DNA from: Nostocales cyanobacterium LEGE 11386
GTDB lineage: Bacteria > Cyanobacteriota > Cyanobacteriia > Cyanobacteriales > Nostocaceae
DNA: 58,561 bases
Direction of reading: 5' to 3'
Assembly (NCBI GenBank): GCA_015207155.1
Contig: JADEXK010000039.1
Location: 1-58,561 of the forward strand
In this document: one piece after another, positions 1 to 9,316 of the stretch
Layout of the letters: each line of letters opens with the position of its first letter
Position numbering within the stretch: the first letter of the stretch is position 1
The notes under the pieces: generated by a model
Told to the model about the DNA's origin: nothing
The model's database searches: none
The model's input: the letters and a program-made list of their open reading frames with translations, nothing else
Position numbers and translations under genes: made by a program

Positions 1-1
1 T

Positions 2-100
2 AATCAGAAGATTAAGCTCATTAAAAGAAGGGCTTATGGCTTAACTAACTTCAATAATTTTAGAAGAAGGATTTTACTCAATTGGTATTTTTGTTCTTAA
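2..100 (+). pseudogene. C-terminal end of an ISL3-type transposase (cut by window edge)
   Basis: The frame starting at base 2 is open to a stop at 98-100 and encodes about 32 residues containing KRRAYGLTNFNNFRRR. That basic and aromatic stretch matches the C-terminal end of ISL3-family DDE transposases as I remember the family. The rest lies outside the window, so I cannot tell whether the gene is intact. The motif GGGAGAGCC at about 118-126 may belong to the right end of the element. Recognition rests on one short segment, so the family is a reasoned guess. Confidence 0.55.
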
Positions 101-350
101 TTTAACATATTTAGTCTGGGAGAGCCATAATTATTTATTGAGATTTAACTGCTAATTGTCATAACAAAAAAATACGGATAAAATGTAATCACTGAATAAT
201 TAGGGTGGGTTAGGCTCCTCGTCACGTATTCTTTGTTGCATTAATTAATACATTAAATTAGGCAGCATCTATTAAAAAACATTAGATTATTTTATTTGAG
301 CTTAACATCTATCTCTATGGAAACTATAGAAGTAGTAACAGGAGATTGCT
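101..350. other. AT-rich spacer between transposase end and KGK gene
   Basis: No coding frame is supported here. The first part probably holds the right terminus of the insertion sequence. The last 20 bases contain the ribosome-binding site AGGAG (about 340-344) of the next gene. I see no other clear structure. Confidence 0.5.
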
Positions 351-659
351 GTGGAAAATGGATTTGATCGGCTAAATCATGATGAAGTTGTGTACGTAGA
401 ACCAAATACTTTTAATAATTTAGATGTTTCTGGAACTTTTAAAGTTCATGATTTAATTACAGCAATTAAAGAATATGTGGGAGCGAAAGGAACAACTGAA
501 GAAAACTTGTATAGCCAAGGATTGAATTGTGAAGTTTTAAAATTTAGTTCTGAGGGATGGATTAAGGGAAAAGTTAGACTGTCTTTAGAATTTTGTCCTG
601 ATGAACCTGAATTCCCCTTGGACGAAATTTATGAACAACTCCAGAAAATTGAACCCTAG
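351..659 (+). CDS. KGK-domain protein, cyanobacterial family of unknown function
   Basis: A 102-residue acidic, soluble protein with no signal peptide or membrane segment. The segment GWIKGKVRLSLEFCPDEPE near the C-terminus carries the KGK signature that names this small cyanobacterial domain family; its biochemical function is not known to me. Translation most likely starts at the GTG at 351, because AGGAG lies about 6 bases upstream and no in-frame ATG is better placed. It precedes tilS on the same strand by 85 bases and could be co-transcribed, but nothing in the sequence links the two functions. Confidence 0.75.
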   Translation: MENGFDRLNHDEVVYVEPNTFNNLDVSGTFKVHDLITAIKEYVGAKGTTEENLYSQGLNCEVLKFSSEGWIKGKVRLSLEFCPDEPEFPLDEIYEQLQKIEP

Positions 660-744
660 GTTAGCAATATTTCAAATGACAACTATTAAATACACACTGA
701 TACAATAAAAATTATCGGGGTTCATGTGCAATTAAACACCAAAA

Positions 745-1740
745 ATGGTATGGACTGCCCTACATGCAAAAATACATCATACCATCCGATCGCGCCACTT
801 ATTTGAGCGCAACCAAAGGCTATTGGTAGCGGTTTCTGGTGGTCAAGATTCTCTGTGTTTAATCAAAGTATTGTTAGATTTACAACCTAAATGGGGTTGG
901 TATTTAAGTATCGCCCACTGTGATCATCGCTGGCGTACCGACTCTCAAGCTAATGCTCATCATGTAGAAAAATTAGCTAAAACTTGGGGTGTATCTTTTT
1001 ATTTAGAAACCGCAACACAGCCATTAAATAGTGAAGCGGCGGCGCGTAATTGGCGGTATCAAGCTTTAAGTGCGATCGCCCAACAAAATAATGATCAGTA
1101 TATTGTTACAGGACACACCGCCAGCGATCGCGCCGAAACTCTCCTTTACAACCTCATGCGTGGTACTGGTGCTGATGGTTTGCAAGCACTCACTTGGCAA
1201 CGGCCACTGATTGGAGATATTTTACTAGTGCGTCCACTTTTAGAGATTACTCGCAAAGAAACTGAGCAATTTTGTCAAGAGTTTAATTTACCAATTTGGG
1301 AAGATTCCACTAATCAAGATGTCAAATATGCCCGCAACCGCATCCGCCAAGAGTTAATTCCCTATCTGCAAACAAATTTTAACCCCAAAGTAGAATCTGC
1401 TCTAGCCCAGACAGCAGAATTACTGCAAGCCGAAGTGGAATATTTAGAGCAAGCAGCCGAAAAATTGAGGGAAGAAGTGATAGAAGAAGGACTAGGGAGT
1501 GGGGAAAATAGGGTTCATTTCAGGTTAAATCGTCGGGTATTGCAGACAGTACCATTAGCATTGCAACGTCGTGTAATGCGGCAAATATTACAGCAAATAC
1601 TGAGCGATGCTCCCAGTTTTGAACACATTGAAAAATTGACAGCCTTGATTTTAGCGCCAAACCGTTCACAAACCGATCCATTTCCCGGTGGTGCGATCGC
1701 CCAAGTTCAAGGCGATTGGATTTGCTGGAAACAGTCCTAA
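745..1740 (+). CDS. tilS: tRNA(Ile)-lysidine synthase TilS
   Basis: This enzyme modifies the wobble cytidine of the CAU anticodon of a minor tRNA-Ile to lysidine with ATP and lysine, which changes both codon reading and charging. The N-type PP-loop SGGQDS is at residues 31-36, followed by HCDHRWR and GHTASDRAETLLYNLMRG, both typical of TilS. At 331 residues it is the short form: the catalytic domain is followed by one helical TilS domain (about 225-310), and the extra C-terminal domain of the roughly 430-residue E. coli enzyme is absent, as in many cyanobacteria. It ends 118 bases before the convergent hmpF stop. Confidence 0.95.
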   Translation: MVWTALHAKIHHTIRSRHLFERNQRLLVAVSGGQDSLCLIKVLLDLQPKWGWYLSIAHCDHRWRTDSQANAHHVEKLAKTWGVSFYLETATQPLNSEAAARNWRYQALSAIAQQNNDQYIVTGHTASDRAETLLYNLMRGTGADGLQALTWQRPLIGDILLVRPLLEITRKETEQFCQEFNLPIWEDSTNQDVKYARNRIRQELIPYLQTNFNPKVESALAQTAELLQAEVEYLEQAAEKLREEVIEEGLGSGENRVHFRLNRRVLQTVPLALQRRVMRQILQQILSDAPSFEHIEKLTALILAPNRSQTDPFPGGAIAQVQGDWICWKQS

Positions 1741-1757
1741 ATTCTCACCTGCGGTAG

Positions 1758-1777
1758 CCGCACCCTAAAGAGTGCGG
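1758..1777 (+). terminator. Small hairpin downstream of tilS
   Basis: CCGCAC (1758-1763) pairs with GTGCGG (1772-1777) around an 8-base loop, 17 bases after the tilS stop. No run of T follows, so it is at best a weak transcription terminator or an RNA 3'-end stabiliser. The following bases up to 1855 contain small dispersed repeat material, including a CTCAGCA heptamer pair. Confidence 0.3.
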
Positions 1778-1858
1778 GCTTACCTTTCAACCCTTACTTA
1801 GCAACGCCAGATGCTACCCTGCGGTCAGCCGCGCGGAGTCTTCAGCACTCAGCACTTT

Positions 1859-3619
1859 CTAAGATGCTAACAACTCTGGCTGAGACATCAAACCCTGGAG
1901 AGTTTGACGCATTTCATTAATAGTTTGGAGTTGATAATCACCCGTTTCTTGGACTTGAGCTAATGACTCAGCAATTCCTTGTAGTTTATGCCGTAAACCA
2001 TCTAGAGTGTCCTGAATGGGTTGTAGTGTCTCTTGATAAAGATTTACCCTTCCCCAACATTCAGCCGTTGCTGTTCGCAGAGACAATAACTTTTCCTCTA
2101 TCTCCTTGAGTTCTTGCTGCTTATTTTGTTGGTCATGGGTATGATTGTCAATCATCCCTTGATCCATCTCAATCGCAGCACGCATCTGATCAATTTCATG
2201 TTCCAGTTTTTGCAATTCCTGCGACTGTTGTTGTCGTTGGGTTTCTATTTGCAAAAGAATTGGCCCAAAATCAATTTGGTTATTTTCTTCTGTATTGTTA
2301 ACAGTCTGCCCTTGTCGCCGTAGCAATATATTTTGATGTTGTTTAATTAACTTTTGCCGTTGTAATAAATTGCGGCGTTGCCCTACCAAAGTTTCATTTA
2401 ACATCTGATATAGGTCTTTTTCATCCGCAAGTTCCATTTCCAAATTGATTTGGTCTTGGTCAGGTGCTTCCTTGATTTTATTTTCTATTTCTTCTATGCT
2501 TTCTTGCTTATATTTCAGTTCGTGTTCTTGATCTTGGACAAAAGTAGAATCTATCTCTAACTTATCTAGCAAATCTTGGACTATCTTTTGTAGTTCTTCT
2601 AGAGGCATTTTTTCCAAAGCTTCTACATCAACTTTTTGGCTCAGAACCACATTACCTGAAGTAGCAGCTAAAGCATGAATTTGTTGATATAACTCTTCTT
2701 GATGTTGCAACTGTTCTTTGACTATCCGAACATAATCTTCTTTGCTAACAAGAGTTGTGGTATTTAGTTTTAATTGGGTTATTTGCTGTTCTAAAGAATC
2801 GTGTGCTTGTTGCCATGCATTTTGGCGATCGCTAAAACTTTCCGATAGGCGATCGATTTCTTCTTGCTGTTGAGTCGCTACAGTTTTTTGCTGCTCTAGT
2901 TTTTCCCAATGTGGGTTTAAAGTAGCTTGCTGGGTTTCAACTAATTCAAAAGCAAAATTCAGATGTTCCCTGACGGTTTCCGTGGGTGCAACTTTATTAG
3001 ACAAGCACTCAAGTAACTCGCTCATCACCCGACTTTGCGCTTCATCCAAAACCATCCCTTGTTGGAAGTTTGCTTGACACTCCTCAAGGCGGCGTTGCTC
3101 ACCCCGCAAATGTTCCCAAGCTCCCTCTAGTTCCTGACGGTGACGCTCAATTTCAGCTTGCAACTGTGAAATCTGCTCATGGGATGTCTCAACTTCCTGT
3201 TTTTGCGTCTCCAGGCGTTGAAATTCTTCCTCCATTTGTTGCAACTGTTCTAAGCGAGCTTCCATATCCATTTCCCGGCGATTCATCTCTTGCGCCTGAA
3301 ATGTCAATGACTCCTTCCACTGATCAATCTCATCTTCTTTGAGCTTAAATTTTTCCAACTGACGGGAAAAATTTTGCAAAATGTTAACTAGTGGACGGCC
3401 TGCTTCTTGAATCCGTTGTACTTGACGATTTGGATTCAGTTCTACTAGTACTAGTGCGCCATCATTTAATTTGCTAGCGTCTTCAGCTGCAATTACTTCT
3501 TCCGACACAGTACTCCAATTCTGGTCGGTTCGCTGACACGCTAGCAGTTTTAGTTCGGTTTTAGCACCACCACTGAGTAAGCCGCCTTTCTGCTTTTGTA
3601 CTTCTGCTAAATACAGCAC
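1859..3619 (-). CDS. hmpF: HmpF, coiled-coil pilus-motility regulator
   Basis: A 586-residue protein that is almost entirely heptad-repeat coiled coil (about 85-560) rich in Gln, Glu and Leu, with a short globular N-terminus. HmpF in Nostoc punctiforme is a filament-like protein required for type IV pilus activity in hormogonia and is encoded divergently next to hmpABCDE. The same arrangement here, with 399 bases between the two start codons, is the main reason for the name, since coiled coils alone identify nothing. There is no signal peptide or membrane segment, so it should act in the cytoplasm near the junctional pilus bases. The start ATG at 3619 follows the expected N-terminus (MLYLAEVQKQKGGLLSGG). 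Confidence 0.85.
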   Translation of the reverse strand: MLYLAEVQKQKGGLLSGGAKTELKLLACQRTDQNWSTVSEEVIAAEDASKLNDGALVLVELNPNRQVQRIQEAGRPLVNILQNFSRQLEKFKLKEDEIDQWKESLTFQAQEMNRREMDMEARLEQLQQMEEEFQRLETQKQEVETSHEQISQLQAEIERHRQELEGAWEHLRGEQRRLEECQANFQQGMVLDEAQSRVMSELLECLSNKVAPTETVREHLNFAFELVETQQATLNPHWEKLEQQKTVATQQQEEIDRLSESFSDRQNAWQQAHDSLEQQITQLKLNTTTLVSKEDYVRIVKEQLQHQEELYQQIHALAATSGNVVLSQKVDVEALEKMPLEELQKIVQDLLDKLEIDSTFVQDQEHELKYKQESIEEIENKIKEAPDQDQINLEMELADEKDLYQMLNETLVGQRRNLLQRQKLIKQHQNILLRRQGQTVNNTEENNQIDFGPILLQIETQRQQQSQELQKLEHEIDQMRAAIEMDQGMIDNHTHDQQNKQQELKEIEEKLLSLRTATAECWGRVNLYQETLQPIQDTLDGLRHKLQGIAESLAQVQETGDYQLQTINEMRQTLQGLMSQPELLAS

Positions 3620-4018
3620 ACCGTTCGTCCTCTTGTGTACTTGATGTCCGGGCTGGGGAATATACCTGAGATAATTCTGTTAACTGGTCTTATTTCACCT
3701 AAATTGAGGAAAAAAGACAGACAAAACTATTTATAGACGTGGAATAAACGTCTTGATATTTATAGATACGATTTGGATACGCCCTTATATTTTGTACTGA
3801 TGACAGTGATGATGACTTCGGTGTTATCACTAGCTTTATCAAAATCTATTACGAAAATTTACAGTTTATAGCTAAATGTATTCCCTGATCTGGAATAGTT
3901 GTAAAGGAAATAATATCTTGAGTACTCATACGTCATTCATCTGCTAAAAACATAAAAAATTGATGCGCAAAATTAACAGAGAATGTAAACGGGATGATCA
4001 GGAGAGCTTTTAAGCTAA
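3620..4018. promoter_or_regulatory. Divergent hmpF/hmpA control region
   Basis: These 399 bases contain no gene and must hold the promoters for both hmpF and the hmp array. On the minus strand, GGGAATACA at 3877-3885 matches 8 of 9 bases of the GGGAATACT element I recall as the SigJ-dependent J-box of hormogonium genes. A Shine-Dalgarno-like CAGGAGAG lies about 4000-4007 before hmpA. The promoter assignment itself is inference. Confidence 0.4.
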
Positions 4019-5242
4019 ATGCAGGGAAATTTAACCGAAATTGATATTCGCAGTATCCTGCAATTGATTGAGTTAGGACAGCGAACCGGGCAACTTTTAG
4101 TGGAAGCCTGCTTTCACAATAGTGACAAACTCAGAGAAAACGAGACAGCCAGACACCGCCAAACCGGAAACTGTCAAAAACAGTTTTGGTTTGTCTTTTT
4201 CCTCAACGGTCAAATTATCTATTGCCAAGAAGGTGATAGTAATTTGTCGCGGATTGACGATTACTTACGTCATTACCGAGTCGAGATGAAACTTGGTGAA
4301 CAGCAACTTGCCTCCCTAGGATCACAGAACGTACCAGAGTATGGCTATCTTTGGGCACTCCTAGAACGAAATATCATCAACCCCAAGGTAGCTCATAGTA
4401 TTGTCCACAGCTTGGTTTATGAAACTTTGTTTGATTTGCTGAGTTTACACCAGGGTAGTTTCATTTTCCGCCAGGGTGCAAACCTGACCCCGCAATTAAC
4501 CAGCTGGGAAATTGCCCCTATAGTATCCAAAATTACGCAACATATACAGGAATGGAAACAGCTTTATCCGCATATTCAATCTCCTGAACAATTGCCGATG
4601 CTCGCTGATATAGTGCAACTACAATCCTCACTACCCGCAGCAACAGTAAATAAGTTACAGCATTGGGCAGATGGGAAAAAATCCCTGCGTCAACTAGCTC
4701 GTCATCTCAACCGAGATATTTTGACAGTCGCCAAGGCCATATATCCATACATACAACAGGGCTGGTTGCAATTAGTATATTCAGCTACATCTAACCTGAA
4801 GTTACCCACTCAATATTCAGAAGTGGATAGCCAGCAAAAGGTGCGAGTAGTATGTATTGACGATACCAAGACTATCGGTGAGACTGTAGAGTCTATCTTA
4901 AAACCACAGGGTTATGAAGCGATCGCCTTCACAAATCCCTTAGAAGCACTTAGTCTGATTTTTCCACTCCAACCAGATTTAATCTTATGCGATATTGCCA
5001 TGCCGGAATTGGATGGTTACGAGATTTGTGCCATGCTGCGACACAGTAGCGCATTTCAGAACACCCCGATTATCATGCTAACTGGTAAAGACCAATTTAT
5101 TGATCGAGTCAGGGCGACGATGGTTGGAGCGACGGATTATTTAACAAAGCCTTTTGGTGATACTGAGTTACTCACGCTTGTAGAGAAATATATAAATGTC
5201 CGATCTTGTGTTGGGACACAAACAAAATATAAGACTTGTTGA
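4019..5242 (+). CDS. hmpA: HmpA, PatA/PixG-type response regulator
   Basis: A 407-residue protein with an N-terminal PATAN-type region (about 1-200, beginning MQGNLTEIDIRSILQLIELGQRTGQLLV), a helical middle, and a C-terminal receiver domain (about 278-395). In the receiver, the phospho-acceptor is Asp325 in LCDIAMPELDG, with the acidic pair IDD near its start and the conserved Lys in LTKPF. PatA-type regulators receive phosphate from the CheA-like kinase and act on polarity and motility. It is the first gene of the hmpABCDE set, 172 bases before hmpB. The gap to hmpB is larger than the others and may hold a second promoter. Confidence 0.9.
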   Translation: MQGNLTEIDIRSILQLIELGQRTGQLLVEACFHNSDKLRENETARHRQTGNCQKQFWFVFFLNGQIIYCQEGDSNLSRIDDYLRHYRVEMKLGEQQLASLGSQNVPEYGYLWALLERNIINPKVAHSIVHSLVYETLFDLLSLHQGSFIFRQGANLTPQLTSWEIAPIVSKITQHIQEWKQLYPHIQSPEQLPMLADIVQLQSSLPAATVNKLQHWADGKKSLRQLARHLNRDILTVAKAIYPYIQQGWLQLVYSATSNLKLPTQYSEVDSQQKVRVVCIDDTKTIGETVESILKPQGYEAIAFTNPLEALSLIFPLQPDLILCDIAMPELDGYEICAMLRHSSAFQNTPIIMLTGKDQFIDRVRATMVGATDYLTKPFGDTELLTLVEKYINVRSCVGTQTKYKTC

Positions 5243-5371
5243 TTCCATAAAATATCGAGTAAAAGATGTTATCACAGAATCAGCTAACTCCAGTACAACG
5301 TTAATATCTAGTACATTAGTGAAAAAATAAACTTAATTTATACACTAAATCTTTATGGGGGATCAGGGAAT

Positions 5372-5386
5372 GTTCCAAAAAGGAAC
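5372..5386 (+). promoter_or_regulatory. GTTCC/GGAAC hairpin upstream of hmpB
   Basis: GTTCC and GGAAC flank five A residues, 29 bases upstream of the hmpB start and just after GGGAATGTT, itself loosely similar to a J-box. The dyad could be an operator or a 5'-leader hairpin. It lies in the 172-base gap between hmpA and hmpB. Confidence 0.25.
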
Positions 5387-5414
5387 GTCTACATCAGGAG
5401 GTAGATAGGTATTT

Positions 5415-5780
5415 ATGAGTACAGTTCTGATTGTGGAAGACAGTATCGCACAACGGGAGATGATTACAGACCTCCTGAAAGCAAGTGGCTTAATAGTCAC
5501 CCATGCCAGTGATGGAGTAGAAGCACTAGAGGCAATTCAAACTGCCCCTCCCGATTTAGTGGTGTTGGATATTGTCATGCCCCGGATGAACGGCTATGAA
5601 GTCTGTCGTCGATTAAAGTCCGATCCAAAAACTCAAAATGTCCCCGTAGTGATGTGTTCTTCCAAGGGCGAAGAATTTGACCGCTACTGGGGAATGAAGC
5701 AAGGTGCGGACGCTTACATAGCCAAACCGTTTCAACCAACCGAGTTGGTGGGAACAGTCAAACAACTGCTGCGAGGATAA
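5415..5780 (+). CDS. hmpB: HmpB, CheY-like response regulator
   Basis: A 121-residue single receiver domain equivalent to PixH/CheY. The acidic pocket is VEDS near residue 8, the phospho-acceptor is Asp52 in LDIVMPRMNG, and the conserved Thr/Ser and Lys positions are seen in MCSSKG and IAKPF. With no output domain it presumably signals by binding a pilus-motor partner or acts as a phosphate sink for HmpE. It ends 13 bases before hmpC, in an operon arrangement. The Shine-Dalgarno sequence CAGGAGG is at about 5395-5401. Confidence 0.93.
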   Translation: MSTVLIVEDSIAQREMITDLLKASGLIVTHASDGVEALEAIQTAPPDLVVLDIVMPRMNGYEVCRRLKSDPKTQNVPVVMCSSKGEEFDRYWGMKQGADAYIAKPFQPTELVGTVKQLLRG

Positions 5781-5793
5781 GGATGAAAACAAT

Positions 5794-6324
5794 ATGGTCA
5801 GCAAACCGGACTTTTTAAGTGGTAGTGGTCAAGATCACTTTCGCCCTGAATTACAAGTAGAAAGTCCTGAAGGTGAGTTACATTTGCGGTTTTACATTCC
5901 CTCGCATCAGGAGTTTGCACTACCCGCAACTGGTATTCGAGAAGTCATGGAATTAAGTCCTGATAGAATCACCCCGATTCCTAATGCTTCTCCCTTACTT
6001 TTGGGTACTCTAAATTTACGAGGTCGAGTAATTTGGGTAGCTGATTTGGGTCAATTTCTTGGCGAAGCAACCGCGTTAAACACGGATCGAGCAGAAATTC
6101 CGGTGATTGCTATTGAAGAGCAAGACACAATAGTGGGCTTAGCAGTAGAGGAAATTGGTGGTATGGACTGGCTGGATGTACAGCATCTCATGCCACCAAC
6201 TAATCTACCAGATACTATGGCTCCCTTTTTGCGTGGTGAGTGGTTATTAGGTGCTAAAAATAATCAGTGTTTAAGGCTGCTCGATCAAATGGCAATTTTG
6301 CGGAGTGCAAGGTGGGCAGGATGA
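5794..6324 (+). CDS. hmpC: HmpC, CheW-like coupling protein
   Basis: A 176-residue CheW-domain protein that should bridge the receptor HmpD to the kinase HmpE. Recognisable features are LPATGIREVMELSPDRITPIPNA followed by LLGTLNLRGRVIWVADLG, the usual CheW core. There is a short, non-conserved N-terminal extension of about 30 residues. The stop overlaps the region where hmpD could start with GTG at 6305, but the better hmpD start is 6341, giving a 16-base gap. Confidence 0.92.
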   Translation: MVSKPDFLSGSGQDHFRPELQVESPEGELHLRFYIPSHQEFALPATGIREVMELSPDRITPIPNASPLLLGTLNLRGRVIWVADLGQFLGEATALNTDRAEIPVIAIEEQDTIVGLAVEEIGGMDWLDVQHLMPPTNLPDTMAPFLRGEWLLGAKNNQCLRLLDQMAILRSARWAG

Positions 6325-6340
6325 AATTGGGAGGGAGCAA

Positions 6341-9253
6341 ATGGCAGCAAGTATAAACGATTACTTGGAAACATATAAGCAGGCTTGTACAGCCTACGCG
6401 CAACAAAACTATGAAGTTGCCGCCACTTTAGTGGACGAAGTAGTAAAAAATGTACCAGATGACCCCAACTGCCATTTGTTAAGGGGTCACATCTACTACG
6501 TATTGCAGCAGTACGATATTGCCCAAAAAGAATATCAAAAAGTTTTGCAGTTGTCTGATGATCCAGAAATACTTGGTTTTGCCAATAATGGATTAGAAAA
6601 CATTAATCAATACCAACAGCCACTAGCGGAAAAGGTGGCAGATGAAGACAATCATCAGCAAGAGCCAATAAATCTCACAGAGATGAATGATGCTCTGGAA
6701 TCTGGTACACCAGACTTAGAAGATTTGGAGGTGTTAGAAAATTTAGATAGCAGCAGTTTTGATTTGAACTCCTTTGATGCTTCTGGGGAATCTGTGGATG
6801 TAGAAGAACTATCCCTAAGTAATCCATTTGGAACTATCACAGACAGTACTTCATTTAATCAAACACCAGACTCGATTCCAACTTTAAGCGAAGATCCTTT
6901 TGCCGTGAATCAAAACGAGCAAGAGTTTGAAGTTCGCAGTGAAAACGAGCCAGTTGAATTAGAATTACCTGTTTTCTGGCAAGAAGATATTGTCGAAGCA
7001 AGTTTTAACGAGCCAGAAATTAGCAGCGATTTATCTGATAACGAAAATTCCCCCAGTTCTAATCATAGTGTTGATACAACTTTTGCAGAAGTTAATTTAT
7101 CAACAAGCAATATCTGGGAACCTGAGCCTGAGCTTTTGCATGAAGAAAATCATCAAAATCCAAGTGTGGTGAATTTTGAATTGCCAAGCAATAGCCCAGA
7201 AGAGGAAACTTTATTCATAGATAAAGAAAATCTCAAAAATGGTTTAGCAACAACCAATAATTTGAGAAACAGTAGTCAAGATAATCTACTTCCTAGTGAA
7301 CCGAGTAATTGGTTAGAGAAAATAGAAATTACGGAAAATTTGACAGAACTATCCTCATCTGTGAATGGGAATTATCCCCGGAAAGAGCAACAGATTAACA
7401 CTGAAATAGAGGTAGAGACACAAAACTTTGACGGCGATGAAGCTTTTGATTTTGAGGCATTTGAATCTGCCTTTGGCTCTGAAGAAGATACAAACAATCT
7501 CTTAAAAGCTGAAAGTTCTAAAAGTAATATAGAGTTTTTAGATGACTTTGATGAGTTTGATGATTTAGGGAATATTCCTGGATTTGATCTAGCAGAAACA
7601 GATTCTAGCTTCAGTGACGTGGCTATGCTTTCTAGTTCACTAGAAACCGATAGTAATCCACAAAGTAAAGCCGTTGAGATTAACCCAAGTAATGAAAATA
7701 GCGAGCGCGATGATGAACTGTTTTCCATTACCGGTTCACATACTGGCGCTCAAGAAGCAGTTCCTAATTTTACCCAAACAGATGTCTCCAAGCTAGAACC
7801 CAACGTCAGCGTTGAGCAAGGCTGGTTAGCACCTTTAGAAAATGCCCCCCTAGATGTGAAACCCTGGTTCGTTGCTGGCACTGTGGGTGTTTTTTCCGCG
7901 CTAGTTGTAGCTACAGTCAGCTTTGCAACCACTAGTTTTTCTCCACCCGAACAACGAGAATCAGTGCGGAACACAGGCTGGGCGATGTCACTAGCGGCAG
8001 GTCTTGCGGGTTTTAGCACCGCCGCTTTTATGGGCAATCTCACACTCAAGCAAATTCGCCGCACCACTAAGGATTTGCAAGCTCAGTTTGATGCAGTCCG
8101 CCAAGGTAATCTCAATGTGCAAGCTACGGTGTATTCCGAAGATGAATTAGGGCATTTAGCTACAGGCTTTAATGAAATGGCCCGTGTAATTTTTACGACT
8201 ACACATGAAGCCCAGCGCAAAGCCGATGAACAAGAAGAAGCCAAAGAAAATCTCCAACGTCAAGTAATTCGCCTATTGGATGACGTGGAAGGTGCTGCCA
8301 GAGGGGATTTAACAGTTCAAGCTGAGGTGACAGCCGACGTACTCGGAGCTGTTGCCGATGCCTTTAACCTGACAATCCAAAATTTGCGGGATATTGTCCA
8401 ACAGGTAAAAGTTGCAGCCAAGGAGGTAACAAAAGGTGCAACCAACTCCGAAACATTTGCCAGAGCATTATCTAGCGATGCTTTGCGCCAAGCTGAAGAG
8501 TTAGGAGTCACCTTAAATTCCGTGCAGGTGATGACTGACTCAATTCAACGGGTAGCAGAAGCAGCAAGGGAAGCCGAAACCGTGGCTCGTGATGCCAGTG
8601 CGATCGCCCTCAAAGGTGGGGAAGCAGTGGAAAATACTGTGGCAGGGATTTTAGAAATTCGCGAAACTGTAGCCGAAACTACCCGTAAGGTGAAGCGGCT
8701 AGCGGAATCTTCGCAAGAGATTTCTAAAATTGTGGCGTTAATTTCTCAGATTGCCTCCCGTACTAACTTGCTAGCACTCAATGCCAGTATTGAGGCTGCA
8801 CGGGCTGGAGAAGCCGGACGTGGGTTTGCCATAGTGGCAGATGAAGTGCGCCAGTTAGCAGATAAATCTGCCAAATCCTTAAAGGAAATTGAACAGATTG
8901 TTATGCAAATCCAAAGCGAAACAGGCTCCGTAATGACCGCGATGGAAGAAGGCACACAACAGGTAATTAAAGGCACAAAACTAGCTGAAGAAGCCAAGCG
9001 ATCGCTCGAAAATATTATTCAAGTAGCGAATCGCATTGATACTCTGGTGCGCTCAATTACCAGTGACACCGTAGAACAGACGGAAACTTCCCGCGCCGTC
9101 GCTCACGTGATGCAATCGGTGGAACTCACAGCCCAAGAAACTTCCCAAGAAGCCCAGCGAGTTTCTGGTGCTTTACAATTCTTAGTAGGTGTTTCCCGCG
9201 ACTTGATTTCCTCTGTTGAGCGTTTCCGCGTGGAAACTCTCGAATCTCGGTAA
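6341..9253 (+). CDS. hmpD: HmpD, methyl-accepting chemotaxis receptor with TPR N-terminus
   Basis: A 970-residue receptor. In order: a TPR-like helical region (about 1-95), a long acidic Ser/Asn-rich linker (about 95-490), two membrane segments (about 507-530 and 545-565), two HAMP-like regions (about 570-620 and 645-690), and a methyl-accepting signalling domain whose hairpin tip holds LLALNASIEAARAGEAGRGF (about 805-830). The membrane pair is separated by only a short loop, so there is essentially no periplasmic sensor; input probably comes through the cytoplasmic N-terminus. ATG at 6341 is preferred over the upstream GTG at 6305 because GAGGGAG lies just upstream and the GTG start would overlap hmpC. 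Confidence 0.92.
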   Translation: MAASINDYLETYKQACTAYAQQNYEVAATLVDEVVKNVPDDPNCHLLRGHIYYVLQQYDIAQKEYQKVLQLSDDPEILGFANNGLENINQYQQPLAEKVADEDNHQQEPINLTEMNDALESGTPDLEDLEVLENLDSSSFDLNSFDASGESVDVEELSLSNPFGTITDSTSFNQTPDSIPTLSEDPFAVNQNEQEFEVRSENEPVELELPVFWQEDIVEASFNEPEISSDLSDNENSPSSNHSVDTTFAEVNLSTSNIWEPEPELLHEENHQNPSVVNFELPSNSPEEETLFIDKENLKNGLATTNNLRNSSQDNLLPSEPSNWLEKIEITENLTELSSSVNGNYPRKEQQINTEIEVETQNFDGDEAFDFEAFESAFGSEEDTNNLLKAESSKSNIEFLDDFDEFDDLGNIPGFDLAETDSSFSDVAMLSSSLETDSNPQSKAVEINPSNENSERDDELFSITGSHTGAQEAVPNFTQTDVSKLEPNVSVEQGWLAPLENAPLDVKPWFVAGTVGVFSALVVATVSFATTSFSPPEQRESVRNTGWAMSLAAGLAGFSTAAFMGNLTLKQIRRTTKDLQAQFDAVRQGNLNVQATVYSEDELGHLATGFNEMARVIFTTTHEAQRKADEQEEAKENLQRQVIRLLDDVEGAARGDLTVQAEVTADVLGAVADAFNLTIQNLRDIVQQVKVAAKEVTKGATNSETFARALSSDALRQAEELGVTLNSVQVMTDSIQRVAEAAREAETVARDASAIALKGGEAVENTVAGILEIRETVAETTRKVKRLAESSQEISKIVALISQIASRTNLLALNASIEAARAGEAGRGFAIVADEVRQLADKSAKSLKEIEQIVMQIQSETGSVMTAMEEGTQQVIKGTKLAEEAKRSLENIIQVANRIDTLVRSITSDTVEQTETSRAVAHVMQSVELTAQETSQEAQRVSGALQFLVGVSRDLISSVERFRVETLESR

Positions 9254-9257
9254 TTAA

Positions 9258-9283
9258 TTTTAGTCATTAGTAAATGACTAAAA
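9258..9283 (+). other. Hairpin between hmpD and hmpE
   Basis: TTTTAGTCATT (9258-9268) and AATGACTAAAA (9273-9283) form a perfect 11-base-pair stem with a 4-base loop, followed by CTCAGCA-type heptamers. The same TTAGTCATT stem core recurs at 52301-52336. It lacks a following T-run, so it is more likely a dispersed repeat than a terminator, though it could tune hmpE expression or mRNA stability. Confidence 0.45.
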
Positions 9284-9316
9284 ACCACTCAGTACTCAGC
9301 ACTCAGAACTTTTATT

